Assembly (NCBI GenBank): GCA_003427395.1 | Contig: BFEA01000640.1 | Coordinates: 452,460 to 482,304 of the forward strand | Direction of reading: 5' to 3' | Source of the DNA: Chara braunii | Taxonomy: Eukaryota > Streptophyta > Charophyceae > Charales > Characeae | Length of the DNA stretch: 29,845 bases | In this document: piece by piece, positions 1-10,399 of the stretch | Position numbering within the stretch: position 1 is the stretch's first letter | Layout: each line of letters begins with the position of its first letter | Made by a program: the position numbers and the translations under genes | Notes under the pieces: generated by a model | Told to the model about the DNA's origin: nothing | The model's input: only the letters and a program-made list of their open reading frames with translations | Database searches by the model: none

Positions 1-38
<38 letters not shown>
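1..38 (+). repeat. poly(A) tract at window edge
   Basis: The first 38 bases are all A and directly abut the 5' end of the LINE that follows. This could be the tail of another + strand retroelement copy lying head-to-tail upstream, or a target-site A tract. The left flank is not visible, so no target-site duplication can be tested. Confidence 0.95.
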
Positions 39-41
<3 letters not shown>

Positions 42-1381
42 ACTACCTAGCGGCCAAGCTCAGTTGATAAGGGAACGATCCAACATTACTAGGTTTTGTG
101 GAATTCTGAAAAAGAACGAAAAAGATGGAGGCGAACCAGACCGAACCAGACGTCGCGGCTGGGTGGTTAGACTCCGAAGCAACGTTGGCCGAAGTTTCCA
201 CAAGCTGTACGTGGAAACGCTAGGCCCTGCCTTGTCGTCAACCTCGCCATCGCGATGAGGAACGAAGGGACCTCCATACCAGCGCTTCGCTGGTACCGGC
301 TCGCCGGAAAGGTTCCCTTTCGAGGTAGCCTGGGTTTCAATCCTGGTTCCATAGTTTCATTTCCTCGTAGTTGTTCAGAAGGAGCTCGGTTTCCTAAGGT
401 AGCCATAGTCGCCAACATGCGGAAGCATACACCGAAAGGGTGAAGGATCAGGTACAGGGAAAGGGAAGTCAAAGGAAGCTCCAGGCGATGACGGGGAGCT
501 GCGAGAGTTGCAAGTGAAGGCCCAAGAGGAAAGTCATGCACATGGTGCAAGTGGGCCCATCCCTTCCTCCTGTCCACCGCATCCCAGCTTTCATTAGTGT
601 GCCACGAGGAGGGGGGCAGCCATAGCGGTTGGAAGGCTGGCGGGGTAGAGACTAATTCCCAACAAGTCGCATGAAGAGGGTAGGAGGAGAGTGGTCAAAC
701 GGGTCACGTCAGCACTAATTACAGCGCCGAGGTGTAAAGAAAACGGAAGGAGGAAAGAGAGATCAAGCAAATCCGGATAGCTTCACCGTCTCCTCGAAAC
801 AGAGGTTCTACGAAGCCATCAGGGGGAGATAAGACCGGAGAAACCTGCAGAGGGTGCAAGTGGTCTTCATCCTTACTTTCAGCCCACCACTTCTCTGGTA
901 CTCATAGCCCTACACAAAGTTGGTGGATGACGTTAACCTCGTTTTCACCGATGAGGTAATTTCAGGGGGCGGTAGGTCAGTTGCCCTCCCTCCCATAAGA
1001 TATAGGGTTAGAAATTGTGGTAAGGAAAGTTGAAGGTGCGGTGGGGAGTTTTCCGAATAAAACAGAGTTTGACCCACAATCGCGTCGCATGCAGAGGGTA
1101 AGAGAAGAGGGGCACCCAAGTCGAGATAGCTCCCCAGAGCTTCCCGACACAGTGGACTCACGGAGATTCCAAAGGGAGCTGCTTTTGTAGGTTTTTGAAA
1201 TGGGGCATCCTAGAGGATAGGTGGTACCTCATCGGGGCTGTCGAGGTTGGCGGGAGATATCGCTTTTAAGTGCATAGGAACTGACGAGGGGTCTACGCTG
1301 AGACGAAGGGAAGGCTACCGTACTGCAGCACAGGGAAGAAGTGCATAACCGGGGTCCCGCGAGAAGGGATTGAGGCCCATC
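39..1381 (+). promoter_or_regulatory. LINE 5' UTR (presumed internal promoter region)
   Basis: This stretch precedes the first ATG of ORF1 and is purine-rich with no recognisable protein. A diverged block recurs: a motif close to GTCGCATGNAGAGGGTA occurs at 666-682 and 1084-1100, and GTGCAAGTGG-like words occur near 544 and 857. This suggests weak internal duplication. Autonomous LINEs usually carry an internal promoter here; no specific promoter element can be pointed out. Open frames on either strand in this region look like chance. Confidence 0.6.
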
Positions 1382-3844
1382 ATGGAAGTAGAGGAAGTGG
1401 GAGAGGGGAGACCCCCAACGAATCAGGCTAATGAAATCAATTTGTGGGAAATTGAAGAACACACACGCCAATCGATAGGTCAGTGCTATGACGATGGGAT
1501 ATTCCAGATAGCGGCTAATTTGGGAGAAGTAATTATAGATGAGAGAGGGAAACGATTCAGAGTCAATGTGACGTTGGACGAAATAAAAGAAAAGTGGTTG
1601 AAGGAGAGAACCGTTATCTTCATTTTTTAGGATGAGGCAAGAGAATTGACACGGGGAGTGAAGGAGGATTTGATCAGGGCATATGAAGATGGGTGGGCCG
1701 CTTGAAGACTATTTAGCCCGGATCTTCGGAGAGGAAGGGTGAAATTTGAAGGCCCTAACGTGGTGTCCTACGTGGCGAAGGCAGTGGAAGTGGCCACCTG
1801 GCTAGCTCAGAAGGGAACGATTGCACTAAACCTAAAAGGGAAGGACTACACGGTGACGCTGAAACCCTGGATGACCAAGCAAGAGTTAAAAGATATGAAG
1901 TTAAGAGCAGTTGAAGTCAATTTCTGGATTGTTGCTCTAAGGGTGCCTCTGGAAGCGATGTACTACGTGCCCTCAGCAGCGGAGGGATTGATAGGAGGAG
2001 TCAAACTTATGCACCAGCCGGAGGCTGATAGATCAAAGTCGAAGCTGACGAATGTCAAACTGGACATGGAGCCGCAAGCCAAATTCAAAGTGGAGGATCA
2101 CCTACTTATCGAATCGCCTAAGGGGGAGACCTGGAAAGTGGAGGTAGCAACCCCTTATTCGGATTGGTGCCGCAGATGTCGCTGGTATTTCCACACCGAA
2201 GACAATTGTCCCAGACAGGCCATGGATGGGAGACCTAGGAGAACGTGAGCGAACTCAAGGCTTCCTTCGCGGAATGGTCCGTCACAGCAGCAGCAGCAAC
2301 ACAGAGAACAAGTGGCAGCTCAATTCCCAGCGGGAAGTGGTCCAGTGTCGGTCCCACCAGGGCAGCGGCCACGGGAGGCCCAGAGTGGTCACGCTGAGCC
2401 GCGGGCGCCAGTGTACGGATAACAGGCAGGTTCACAGGGGGGAAGACAACCAATAGGAGGGATGGGGTCGGCGCCTGCTGCTATCTATCACCCTCGAGCG
2501 ACGCTGGTACAAGGCAGAGAGTCTATAGGTCTACAAAACCTACACTCCTTCCATTACCAACAAGTACATTCTCCGCTTACAGGAAGCAGCCTGATGCCCC
2601 CATGGGCAACTCACCTGAACTGGCCCAACAAAGCTCCTCATATGTTAATACCGCAATGCTACCTAAACCACCAAGGCTGCCAAGGATGTGTGGATGGTCA
2701 ACAGGTGCAGGCGTACCCCTATGCTAGGGAGGAAGCTGGTATGTACCAGACAGAGGTCCAGTGGAACCACAGGCCCGCCGTCGCAAGGCCTCCACAATGG
2801 AGAAGAGACCAAGGTGAAGCCTACCTACACGGTAGTCGGGGAGAAAGCAGAGGAACTCGCACAAGCCATCGAGGGTCTGCTCAAGAGAGACCGACACACC
2901 CAGCCCAGCTTAGTGCAAGAGGAGGCAGTAGAGAAGTCGGGGTTTCCAGGAGGAGACCGCAAGGACAGAACTCAAGCAGAGTGCTGGTTGGAGCAGAAGG
3001 AGGCTTAGCAGAGGAGAACTCAAGGCTCTCGGCAAACTCCAATTCAAAGGTGGAAATGGGGAGTGACTTGGTGGGGGATGATCCAGCCCTGCTGGGCTCC
3101 GACTTTCTACACGCAAAGGGTTCTCAGTCCTCTACAGGTAGCTCGGCTAAGGCTCTTAGACGGAGGGGAGCAGAGTCTGATACTACCTGTAAGAGGGGTT
3201 ACAGGAGGACGATGCCAATGGATCGCAGGTTGGTCTCACTGGTCTGTACGGTGATAGGAGGTGTTGCGGTGTTCCTAGGAAAAACTCAGTTAGATGGCAG
3301 TGCGCACCTTCCCTCTGTGTCGATTGAGAGAACCCCCCTACCAGGAGAGATTGTTATGAGGGTCAAATATCTCTATGGGGATGCCTTCCCAATGTGTATA
3401 GTGCTGAGATCGGTGATGACCAACTGTCAGGTTCCATTGGAGAATAGGACTGCAAAATTCTATTTTTCCTTAATCGATGCTCGCATCGATGAGGCGACGA
3501 CAGATGCCATGTTTCAAGCAGGAGTTAGGTGGTTCACGTTAGATGGGGTAAGAGATTAGAACAGCCATGAGTTGGAGACGATAGCGTTATCCCAAGATGT
3601 CTCGGCGCTCCTCCTATTACAACTAAATGCATCCTTACCGGTGGAGAAGAACTTACAGTCGAGGTTTTTGCGTGATTCCTTGGTGTTAGCTTGGAGGTCC
3701 CCAACCCAGTCCTCACACTCTCAAGGTTCAGGAAGAAGAAGTTCAATGCACCAGTCCCCTGTGCAAGAACAACGCAGATGGGGTGATGACAAGCAAGATT
3801 TTCGCATCCAACTGTCAGCGGAAGACGCTCGTTCTCATGGTTAA
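1382..3844 (+). pseudogene. LINE ORF1 (gag-like RNA-binding protein), broken
   Basis: The first ATG is at 1382. The same frame can be followed to a TAA at 3842-3844, interrupted by TAG at 1628, TGA near 1703, TGA at 2246, a TAA in the Gln/Pro-rich part after it, and TAG at 3557. The middle (about 1740-2165) resembles the DUF4283 domain of plant LINE ORF1 proteins, ending in the stretch with FWIVALRVPLEAMYY. It is followed by a classical CCHC zinc knuckle at 2168-2209 (Cys-x2-Cys-x4-His-x4-Cys), which in this family binds nucleic acid and helps package the element RNA. Beyond it comes a Gln/Pro/Arg-rich, low-complexity linker. Between about 2690 and 3010 another frame reads more like protein, so a compensated frameshift pair is likely. 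Domain calls are from motif recognition only. Confidence 0.82.
2168..2209 (+). other. CCHC zinc knuckle coding segment of ORF1
   Basis: The encoded spacing is C-x2-C-x4-H-x4-C (WCRRCRWYFHTEDNC), an exact retroviral-type zinc knuckle. It is intact although the surrounding frame has nonsense mutations. In plant LINEs it lies directly after the DUF4283-like domain, as here. Confidence 0.9.
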
Positions 3845-4567
3845 ATTAGTTCTGCCAACTTGGAATGTGAGAGGGTTAGGGGACACGTTAGGGAGATCAA
3901 AGCGTGAAAGGCTTAGGTTCTGGATGTTTGATAAGAAGGTGGATTGTATGTGTGTCCAGGAGTCTAAACTCGATGAAGAGAAATTGGCTAAAATGCAGAG
4001 CTTTTGGGACGTACCACAGGTGTGGTCCCCAGCGCAGGGAACCAGAGGGGGAGTGGGAATTTGGATTCACAAGAATGGGAGGTCCAGGGTCCTAGACTCA
4101 GAAGTAGACATCTGGGGTAGGTGGGTTTGGGTACGGCTGAGCACAGGTTTCCTGGAATGGACTCTAATGACAATTTATGCCCCCTCTGACCCATGCTTGA
4201 CTTCCTGTCCAGCATTAAACTAAGTATTCCGAGTATAGAAAACTTAGTTATTGTTGGGGACTAGAATGTATCATTAGACGAGGCAATGAGAGAAGACTCA
4301 CGTACGACGGGTAGAAAAGATGCGGGTGCGCTGTTCGATTTGATGCAGGAGTTGGAGCTAACGGATTCATATCGTTCGTTGAATCCGGAGGAGGCGGGAT
4401 TTACCCGGTTTTCAAACATTAGGAAAGACAGTAGGGAGGTAACAAGAAGAAGATTAGACTATTACCTGTTGTGCAGCAGGCTTCAGCAGGCTTTCACATA
4501 TGTCAGACAAGAGGCCCACCCCATGTCGGATCACAAACCTATTATAGCAGATGTAGTGTTGGCGTAG
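3837..4567 (+). other. Endonuclease (EEP/APE-type) domain remnant
   Basis: The N-terminal catalytic Asn motif (TWNVRG, from 3858), the Glu of QESKLDE and the C-terminal SDH are all present. The Trp of the usual GDWN motif is replaced by TAG (4262-4264). A frame change near 4195-4225 splits the domain: the first part reads in one frame and the part from about 4226 in another. APE-type endonuclease separates this element from R2-like LINEs with restriction-type nucleases. Confidence 0.9.
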
Positions 4568-5079
4568 TCAGAAGGAAGAGGAAACGGCTACTTTAAGTTA
4601 AACTCTAGAAACCTAGAGGATCCAGGAATCAAGAACTGGGTGGCTAACCATATGGAGGCGTGGCAGTCCACAAGGATCGATTTCGCCTCAACTGCAGATT
4701 GGTTGGACGGAGGCACAGCGGTTATTTCCGGAGTGCTGAATGTTTGCTCCAGAATATTGGTCAAAGACAGAAACAAGGAAGAGGACCAATGCCGCAGAAG
4801 GGTGGAAGAAGCGGAAAGGAAGATTGAGCATCACCCCATTTCAGAGTTGGTGTGGGCGGCGGAAAGAGAGAGGAGAATGGCAGATTGGGAGAAACTGCAA
4901 GTTGAGAAGCAATGCAGATGGGAAGAGAACCTGAGGGTGAAAGAGATTCTAGTGCAGGACAAAATGACTAAAGAAACATTTCAGAGATTACTGCCAAGTT
5001 ACTCCTTTCATCAGGTGGTGCAACTTAATCACCCCTTTGATGTCGCGGCCCCTCCGGCCAGCACTGCATAAGAGATCTT

Positions 5080-6230
5080 GGACTACGCTAGACTTTACTA
5101 CTCGGATATTTTGACAGCAAGGCGACCAAAAGAGGAGGTGGATGCAGACCTATCTGCTGAGTTGGACATGTGGAGAGACACGGAGGCCTCTCTCTCGCAG
5201 GCAGATAGCCTGAATCTAGACAGACCAGTCACACTAGAGGAGCTACATCAAACGCTGTCGGTAATGGCGACACACAAGTGCCCGGGCAGAGATGGCTTGC
5301 CGGTAGAATTCTACCGCACCTATTGGGAGGCTGTGGGCCCAACCGTCGTGGAGGTGTACAACAAGGTGCTAGAAGGGGAACAACTGGGGAGCCTCATAAC
5401 CTTCAGAGTAATTTCGGTGTTGTTTAAGAAAGGAGATAAAGCCAATGTAAGAAATTACAGGCCCATCTCAGTGTTAAATGTGAGCTATAAATTGTTGGTG
5501 AATACCCTAGCACTGCGATTGGGGAAAGTGCTTCCAAAGTTAGTCGAGCGGGACCAAGGGGCTTTCGTGCAGGGCAAATCTATCTTTGTGAATATACTTA
5601 CGGCAATTAAAAGCATTGACGTCATCAGAGAGGGAAATTTGGATATGGCTATTCTCCTATTGGATATGGAGAAGGCGTAAGATAGGGTGGGATGACCGTT
5701 TGTAATGACCACGCTGAAGAAAATGGGCTTTGGTCAAGGCTTCTGGAGATGGGTGGTTGCAATGTACACGACAGCAAAATCGGCAGTCCAAGTTAACAAC
5801 CACTTGTCGACCTCCTTTCAGTTGACTTGGTCGCTCAGACAGGGAGGTCCTCTAGCCCCACTCCTCTTTGTGTTGCAGCTGGAGATACCGCTGAATCCGA
5901 TCCGAAAACACCCATGCATCCGAGGCCTACCGCTGTCCCCCAACAAAGACTGCAGGGTCAAGGCCCTGGCAGACGACTTGTTCTTAGTGTCGGAGAACTC
6001 GCTGGAGTCTCTGGAGGCTGTGAAAGAAGTTTTAGTAGAGTATTCTCAACTGTCGGAGGCATTGGTAAACTGGAACAAATCGGTTTATCTCCTCCCGGTG
6101 GCCTACAAACTGAGGGTGGAATGGGGCATGCAGCGGGTAGATCCAGAGTCCGGGGAACGATTTTTGGGAGTGCTAGTTAGCACCCAAGTGATGGGGATGG
6201 CCCAGGGAATGATACTGCAGTAAAGAGTGG
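5080..6230 (+). other. Reverse transcriptase domain remnant
   Basis: Motifs occur in order in one frame. CPGRDGLPVEFYR and NYRPISVLN are the LINE finger motifs, followed by the motif-A region LLLDMEKA, then SLRQGGPLAP (motif B), then LADDLFL (motif C, ADD at 5969-5977). Two stops, TAA 5678 and TGA 5693, fall just after the motif-A Asp. The residue before ADD is Leu where Tyr or Phe is usual, so the element may have decayed here too or belong to a variant lineage. Confidence 0.93.
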
Positions 6231-7616
6231 CAGCTAAACTCCAACAGTGGGGAACTGCAGGGCACCTATCCTTACTAGGCCAAGCCATGGTGATCAATGT
6301 AGCTCTGTTCTCGCTAATTTAGTTTGTAGGGCAGTGAGGGAGATTGCAGCCAACTCCTACGCGGAGATAAGGAGACTGTCTTCAAGATTCTTGTGGAAAC
6401 TGCAGGCAAGAAGGGAAGAAGGGTTCTTAAGCAAGGTGGCATGGGACTTAGTTACCTTTCCAAGGGAACAAGGAGTTTTGGGCCTGATCGACCCACAACG
6501 GAAGAACCAGGCCCAACTGCGTAAGTCGTTGGCGAATGTAGCTCTGGCAGAGGTCAAAGAAGATTGGATTTTGCTAGCAGAACAGATCCTGCAGAGGCAA
6601 TGACAATTAAGCAGAAAAAAGGACGTTTGGATTTGTTTCTTCATTGAATCCTTCATGCGAAAGAGACTGCGCTCAGAGTTCTAGGAGGCAGTGCGGCGGG
6701 CCTCGATCGTACAACCTCCAGATGAGAGAGCTCCGCCCCTGTCAAAGGAAAAAGTATTGTCCCAACCACTCTTTGAGAACCCTCTCATCTTGAATAGCGA
6801 AGGACGACACTTTTCTGCGGGGCAGGAAGCAGCGGCCTTTGGAAACTCCTAGATAAGGAGGGGAGTGGTAAGGATTGCAGACTTGTGGTCAGAGCTCCTG
6901 GGGAGGTGGAAACCACTACAGGAGATACTAGTCCCACTCCAGGGTCTGCGGAGAGTAGACGAGTGGTGGAGAGCAATTCTGCAGGCGATACCAGTTGTCT
7001 GGCAGACGCTGCTAGGCCCTGAGGGTCTAGATCCTGATGGCACCTGGTATGCACCAAGACAGGATCCCAACCAGGAGACAGTCTGGAAGCTACTGAACCT
7101 AACAGACGGCGGCTTCAGAGAGGTACAAGAGTGGCGCACAATGAATCCCTCAAGCTGCCTGCAGCTAGAGGGCAACCGAGTAATCTCCCAATGGCACAAC
7201 CCACCTTAGATAAGAGTTATTGAATACCATGACAATAGAGGAGCGTTCAAGTTTGCAAGGTGGGTGGGTAGAGCTCCTCTAAGCTCCCTACCTATTGACC
7301 CCAAGGCGTGGCGCTGGAGTAAGGGCAAGTCCAACCCGACCTCGCCTCACGGTTTGGATCTGGTTGCTTACTTAGTCCAGGAATCGTGTGGGATGGCAGA
7401 GGAAAGGGCCAAAACACCGACCAGTGTGGCTATAGCTAGGTGGAGTGCAGTTCTCCTGATGGATCTTCAGGATTCAGCAGCGGAGTTTGTGAAGCTATGG
7501 AATGTACTGGCAGAGATTCCAGATGGGAAGCAAGCCAACATCATGTGGATGCTCTCGTTACTTTGTACCCCCTCGGCGGTTTGGTTGAAGGGCCGAGGGA
7601 TGGAGATCTCCTTGGC

Positions 7617-7670
7617 TGCACTCGTTGTACCTGGCCTTTTGAGTCAACAAAGCACCTCTGGTGGGACTGC
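7617..7670 (+). other. zf-RVT type zinc motif of ORF2
   Basis: The frame from about 7600 reads CTRCTWPFESTKHLWWDC, giving C-x2-C-x8-H-x4-C. This matches the zf-RVT motif downstream of RT in plant LINEs. A conserved tail with IWADRNCSRFEGRPY follows at about 7840-7890 after a TGA at 7794, before the frame ends at 8006. Confidence 0.85.
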
Positions 7671-8006
7671 CCAACCTCGAAGCGGATTTGGAGGTGGTGG
7701 GCAGACCATTGGACCCAAATGGGAGGGGGGGAAGTGGTATGGGACGAACGCTGGGTCTTGCTAGGGTTCGTTGGGGAGGAGAGGACAGACAAATGAGGGT
7801 GGTCTTATGTAGCCCAGGTAGCCAGGGCAGAAATTTGCTCAGTCATCTGGGCGGATAGAAACTGCTCCCGTTTTGAGGGGCGCCCATATACAGATCTGGA
7901 GATAAAGACAACGATCAAAAGATGTATGAGGAGAGCGATTTGGGCAGTTGGCGGAGAAGGGCGAAGTGTGGGAAGGTTAGCAGGAGTGCCCTCTGGTGGT
8001 TTTTGA

Positions 8007-8484
8007 AAACCTGGGCAATTGGGAACCGCCTGGCTGGTGTCCATCGGGAGAAAGGTTTGTTGGTGACACACTGGCTACAGGGTTGATGGGGAGGTGAGGT
8101 AACAGAACCAGGGTATCTCGGTTCCAGTTCGGGTCGCAGGAGGTCAAATGAAAAGGAGCTGAGAGTACCACGGGTCCCAGGAACTGTTGTTCCAGCCGAT
8201 CACCTCTAGTAGGCTGGTGGCAGGCTGTATAGGCCTGTGTATTAGACTCAAGGTAGGCTAGATTAGGTTAGGAGTAGATGGAGAGGTTAGGTAGTTAAGG
8301 ATCGTTTTATTTTTACAGCAGATGAAGGAGAGTTTGTCGGCGGGTTTGAGTTACTGAGGAGCAAAAGGTATGTTCAATCAATCAGTTGTTATTGACAGCC
8401 CTGATGGCTGATGGTAGGAACAGAAGGCTGATGTAGATTAGGATGGAAAAAACCCATTGGCTTATTAAAAAAAAAAAAAAAAAC
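8007..8484 (+). other. LINE 3' UTR and poly(A)
   Basis: After the last recognisable ORF2 codons there is a G-rich 3' UTR ending in GGCTTATT followed by 18 A residues (8467-8484). No coding frame or stable hairpin stands out. The final eight A residues of the window follow GACTATT, a similar ending that could mark another copy. Confidence 0.8.
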
Positions 8485-8613
8485 GAACGGAAAAGAAAAA
8501 TTGCACCGTACATGCTCGTGCAAATAGGAACTTTTATGATTCTCGCGCAGTTTGTTTTGATAATTCTCGCATGCTAGCCAACGAGGACAACGAGAAAAAA
8601 AAAAAAAAAAAAA
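8485..8613 (+). mobile_element. Candidate 3'-transduced segment with second poly(A)
   Basis: A 110-base sequence unlike the LINE lies directly after its A tract and ends in a second A tract of 19 bases (8595-8613). LINE transcripts that read through their own weak polyadenylation signal produce exactly this layout. A separate small retroposed insert is the alternative. No target-site duplication could be recognised because the left flank is an A tract. Confidence 0.5.
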
Positions 8614-8865
8614 CCATGTTTTTAGGGCAGGGTTGGGGTTCGTCGCTCTCATAATTTCCTTACTTCACTTGCGGTGACGTTCCCCCCCTAAGCGTTGTCA
8701 AAGCGAATACCTTTACAAGGGTATCTGCATTTTGTTTTACGTTCGACAGGGACAAATTTGAATTAAAATTTGTATATGCTGAGTGAGCTGCGATTACTCT
8801 CCTCGGCGATCGATAGCATGTGTAGCCATTTGAAAGAGGGTAGAGAGAATGTCTGGGGCGCACTC
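8614..8865. other. Intergenic; nothing recognised
   Basis: This is mixed sequence between the LINE tail and the first R2 block, without coding or structural signal I can support. It is the likely junction of the LINE with the tandem macro-unit array. Confidence 0.5.
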
Positions 8866-9315
8866 GAGTGGGTCAGCCATACCTCACGCGAACCCCTACA
8901 ACAGGATAGGGCCACGAGAGGTACAACTTACCTTCGCACAAGGGGATGTCACCACCCTTGAACGGGCGTATCCTCGTCGAGCTACTGAACCACGTACGTC
9001 TCTCTTTAGATCTAATCAATCTACTATACATCACAAAGATTTCAATTCGAAGCTATTTGAAAATTTTGTAAAGGTAAGAAAAATAAGAAAACAGTAGCAC
9101 ATATGAGAATTCCGAATAAATAGGATGGCACTCTACCACTTTCTTTATATTTTAAGCTTTGACCACCTAATAGAGTAGAGATTCCAGTTGTAGCATAGGG
9201 GGTATGCGGGGTCCTACGCCTCTATCGGACCCGTACGCGAGTTGGCCCACTAGGGGGGTGGAAGTCCCAAGCGCGAGTCGTCGCCGATCGACTGGGACGC
9301 ATCCTTCTTACCATA
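8866..9315. repeat. R2 block, copy alpha, with AT-rich insertion
   Basis: The sequence matches the R2 blocks at 17215 and 28090. Shared landmarks are GGATAGGGCCACGA-like, GTCACCACCCTTG-like and, at the right end, TAGCATAGGGGGT and TCGACTGGGACGCATC. Between about 8997 and 9190 the block is replaced by some 194 bases of AT-rich DNA absent from the other copies, probably an insertion with loss of about 60 bases. I do not recognise R2 as a gene. In copy alpha/beta it directly continues from antisense LSU rRNA-like sequence, so it may be a diverged rDNA expansion or spacer region. Confidence 0.8.
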
Positions 9316-9469
9316 CGTTACACCACGCCAAAAACAAAGAGTCAAGTTACTCTCTCAAAACAATCCCAATCCTTTTTGTATTAAACCCATAACCTTTCGA
9401 TGCAGAATAGACTAAGAGTCGAGGGATGAACTTAGAATAAATATCGTGCGAACGCAGGCTTACTCATAT

Positions 9470-9825
9470 CGACCAGTCATGAATAAATACGCTAGTAGTC
9501 TCAATGATGGCGTACTATATAGCATCCATAATCGCATGACCATCAATCCTCTCGAGGGTCTCGTTCGACACTCAAGTGTCGGTTGACACGCACCTTAAGG
9601 GGTTAATCTCTCGATGTTAGACAACCGCCAAGGCGGTTGAGAAGTCTACCTTCTTCTGCACCTTATGGAGAGAGTGGTAGACAAATTATGGCTCATTGTG
9701 ACGATCTCCCCCTATGACCCTCGAGACGAGCTTCATCATTGAAAGCCCTGAAACAGGTCAAGGGGTTTTACTTTGACTGTCGCCATGAACTCCAACGTCC
9801 AACTATAAAAATTTAAAAAAACGAA
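9470..9825. repeat. R3 block, copy alpha
   Basis: This is homologous to 17715-18060, 28505-28860 and, more weakly, 29130-29450. Landmarks are CGACACTCAAGTGTCG (a near-perfect palindrome), the hairpin AACCGCC/GGCGGTT at 9623-9638, and the end motif with AAGGGGTTTTACTTTGAC and AACGTCCAAC. A helix before the palindrome is reduced to GACC/GGTC (9538-9541 with 9557-9560) but is much longer in the copy at 28623. No protein is encoded. Confidence 0.8.
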
Positions 9826-9934
9826 AAATAAAAGAGGGATGTATATTTTCTCTCAATGCAAATTCACTCAATCCTTACGCACGGTCATAATAGACCACAT
9901 AGACACTTAAACCACCGTTCCTCCCAACGTCAGA

Positions 9935-10330
9935 AACCTCGGGGCTACCGGTAGCGCCGTTTCACGACGGGTACCGGTAGTACAGCGTGGAAAACCGGGC
10001 GGGCCTCCGTACGAAATTTGCCACAAAAATTAGAAATAAACCGAATCGGTGCACTGAATATTTCGCCGTCAAAATGTTTTTTTTTTTTTTTTTTCTGGTA
10101 TTTTTTCCAAAAAGATCACGACCTAATTTACGGACTCTCAAATTTTCAGACATTTTCATGATTTTTTCTGAGCACAAAAAATCGGCAAAGTTGCCGCTTG
10201 CAAAATGGTCGGATTGGACCCGTCGGCCTCCGTACAACCCGGCGCCTCCATACGGTCGCCGCCCCTCCGTACAACCCGGCCCTAACTCACAGGGACTAGG
10301 GGTTTTCGGTGGCGGGGGGACCGGTGGTTT
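9935..10330. other. Insert with ACCGGT palindromes and repeated CCTCCGTACAACCCGG
   Basis: This stretch between R3 and X has no partner in the other copies. It opens with the perfect palindrome GCTACCGGTAGC (9944-9955) and a second TACCGGTA (9972-9979). It contains an 18-base T tract (10077-10094). Near its end CCTCCGTACAACCCGG occurs twice exactly (10227-10242 and 10264-10279), with a degraded copy between and another near 10005. The T tract could be the poly(A) of a minus-strand retroposed insert. I cannot name the element. Confidence 0.5.
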
Positions 10331-10399
10331 AAGATATTAATATATATATGTAGGGGCTTATAAAACACAAGACAATCACTTTTCACAATCAAAGAGTGA

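Larger units (their letters stand above)
3837..8006 (+). pseudogene. LINE ORF2 polyprotein (endonuclease + reverse transcriptase + zinc motif), broken
   Basis: ORF2 begins at ATG 3837, inside the end of ORF1 (ATGGTTAA contains both the start and the ORF1 stop), and can be traced to TGA 8004-8006, about 1,390 codons. The exonuclease-endonuclease-phosphatase domain (3837-4567) has TWNVRG, QESKLDE, IYAPSDP, a GD-x-N motif and a terminal SDH at 4526-4534. The reverse transcriptase follows at about 5080-6230, and a C-x2-C-x8-H-x4-C motif (7617-7670) matches the zf-RVT region of plant LINEs. In-frame stops lie at 4262, 4565, 5069, 5678, 5693, 6221, 6601, 6682, 6850, 7207 and 7794. Frame changes fall near 4195-4225, 6300-6330 and 7500-7610. 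The family nicks target DNA and copies its RNA at the nick; this copy cannot. Confidence 0.94.
39..8484 (+). mobile_element. Non-LTR retrotransposon (LINE, L1-like), near full length, decayed
   Basis: The element is about 8.4 kb and keeps LINE order: long 5' UTR, ORF1 with a CCHC knuckle, ORF2 with apurinic-type endonuclease, reverse transcriptase and a C-terminal zinc motif, then 3' UTR and an 18-base A tract (8467-8484). ORF1 and ORF2 overlap by a few bases. Both reading frames carry several stops and at least three frame changes, so this copy cannot encode its own proteins. The endonuclease type and DUF4283-like ORF1 point to the plant L1 superfamily; the exact clade is not assigned. The 5' boundary is set only by the end of the A tract. 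Confidence 0.95.

Noticed and set aside
361-415. LSU rRNA match (CCTAAGGTAGCCATAG)
   Set aside because: Resembles CTTAAGGTAGCCAAA of LSU, but flanks do not match and it lies in the LINE 5' UTR.
167-577. 136-codon open frame on minus strand in LINE 5' UTR
   Set aside because: Antisense to the element, no recognisable domain, composition typical of a shadow frame.
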